Positions 63,401-64,000 of a stretch of DNA of 64,000 nucleotides are shown piece after piece. The notes under the pieces were generated by a model that was not told where the DNA came from, ran no database searches, and was given only the letters and a program-made list of their open reading frames with translations. The number at the start of each line of letters is the position of its first letter. Position 1 is the stretch's first letter. Location: the NCBI GenBank assembly GCA_948144175.1, contig CANXME010002087.1:2849501-2913500 (forward strand). The letters are read 5' to 3'. Position numbers and translations under genes: made by a program. The stretch comes from Closterium sp. NIES-65. Taxonomy: Eukaryota; Streptophyta; Zygnematophyceae; Desmidiales; Closteriaceae.

Positions 63401-64000
63401 CCGGGGGGGGAACCGGCACAAGGAAGTCCGGCGGAGGGGGGAGGGAAGGAGTGCGGTAGGGGAAGAGGCGGTAGAAGGGGACTGACTCGTCGAACGTGAC
63501 GTCCTGGGAGGACAGAACACGACGAGAGGAGGGGTGGTAAAACTGCCACCCGGGAGCGTCTGTGGGGAAGCCAAGGAAGACACAAGGAGCAGCACGAGGG
63601 GACAGCTTGTCCGCAGACAAGTTGCGAACAAACGCCCGAGATCCCCAGACACGGAACGCCGACGCATCGCCAACCTTCCCCGTCCACAGCAAGACTGGGG
63701 ACATCGCGGGCCGAGAGACCCGGGGGTGAAGGTTGAGCTGATGCGCCGCGTACCTCACCGCAAACGGCCACAGAAAATGGGGGGCAGCCGCATGCATCAT
63801 GGACGTACGAGCGACATCCATGACCATGCCAATGCGGCGCTCAGCAATCCCATTTTGCTGTGGAGAGTCCGGAAGCGTGAAGGTCTGGCGGATCCCCCGT
63901 GCATGACAGTAGTCTTGCAAAAGGCGCGAGGAGAACTCTCCGCCTCTGTCCGAGTGCAGACGCAGAACAGGAAAGTCCGAGCCGAAGCTCTTCCTGAGCT
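60465..64000 (-). pseudogene. integrase-RT-RNase H region of copia N, partial at window end
   Basis: On the minus strand the integrase core (HSDRGGEFSS at the window edge, QQNGIAERRIGMVMDVARTS), C-terminal integrase (ASAFRVWGSRAFVRNLSADK), linker with two copies of a block of EPGGA-type repeats, RT ([32 protein letters not shown] near 61430) and RNase H (GHADASWADDQATQ, CEAEIYAGAMAAQELRW, VDNKSMLALCREQ, EANTADVFTKALAPCDHQR) can be read. RT and RNase H stay open in one long frame. The polyprotein is cut by the window end. Confidence 0.85.

Larger units (their letters stand above)
60125..64000 (-). mobile_element. Ty1/copia element N, minus strand, runs out of the window
   Basis: 3' LTR at 60125-60255 (131 bp, TGTGGAAATAAATG to TAATCTGACA), polypurine module CACCCCCATAGGCAAAGTGG, 3' untranslated block, then RNase H (about 60465-61190), RT (about 61200-62000), linker with EPGGA-type repeats (about 62950-63330) and integrase (about 63340 onward). 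Protease, gag and 5' LTR lie outside. It is closest to element C in protein and 3' block. Well preserved in the visible part, with about one or two breaks. Confidence 0.9.

Overview
The window is a graveyard of nested LTR retrotransposons in a nuclear genome of plant type. I found no intact host protein gene, rRNA, tRNA or CRISPR array. About 57 kb of the 64 kb can be assigned to Ty1/copia elements, Ty3/gypsy elements with a chromodomain-like tail, and short non-autonomous LTR elements. Primer-binding sites resembling or matching TGGTATCAGAGC (initiator tRNA-Met), 5-bp target duplications, and very GC-rich Ala/Gly/Pro-rich copia proteins all fit a land plant or a streptophyte green alga. From memory only, the copia protein style recalls charophyte algae such as Closterium. 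That assignment is a guess.

Layout. 1-15234: copia element A (+, starts before the window). It is interrupted by copia element B of another lineage (4892-12263, target duplication CCCAC) and by a short non-autonomous element T1 (13494-14954, CTTTT). 15235-17539: non-element DNA with a striking chain of perfect hairpins near 15.85-16.23 kb. 17540-18647: non-autonomous element G (AATAT). 18648-20078: non-element DNA with a 24-bp tandem repeat. 20079-26812: copia C (+, TCAGG, identical LTRs). 26813-27192: non-element DNA made largely of back-to-back hairpins. 27193-34297: copia D (-, GTTAT). 34298-34994: non-element DNA. About 34995-39428: 5'-truncated copia F (+). 39429-40597: non-element DNA. 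40598-43055: minus-strand copia 3' ends, with non-autonomous H (40663-42170, AAGTG, identical LTRs) sitting in an LTR. 43056-47280: gypsy J (+), split by non-autonomous K (44957-46489, CTGTC). 47281-47765: non-element DNA. 47766 to the right: gypsy L (-), split by the apparently whole copia E (51643-58665, CTCCG). It is then interrupted at 58911 by element M, which carries an unrelated LTR end O (59715), which in turn carries copia N (60125 to the window end).

How the parts relate. The copia elements A, C, D, E, F, I and N form one clade. Its members share short LTRs (125-135 bp) with a common core, the same 3' polypurine module, a conserved 3' untranslated block, GC-rich tandem-repeat leaders and a gag-protease-integrase-RT-RNase H order. 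The non-autonomous elements share the LTR core, primer site or polypurine module with this clade, and all carry a conserved internal block that also occurs in the leader of C. This suggests they are copied in trans. The two chains of perfect hairpins in non-element DNA are the features I cannot explain from any family I know.
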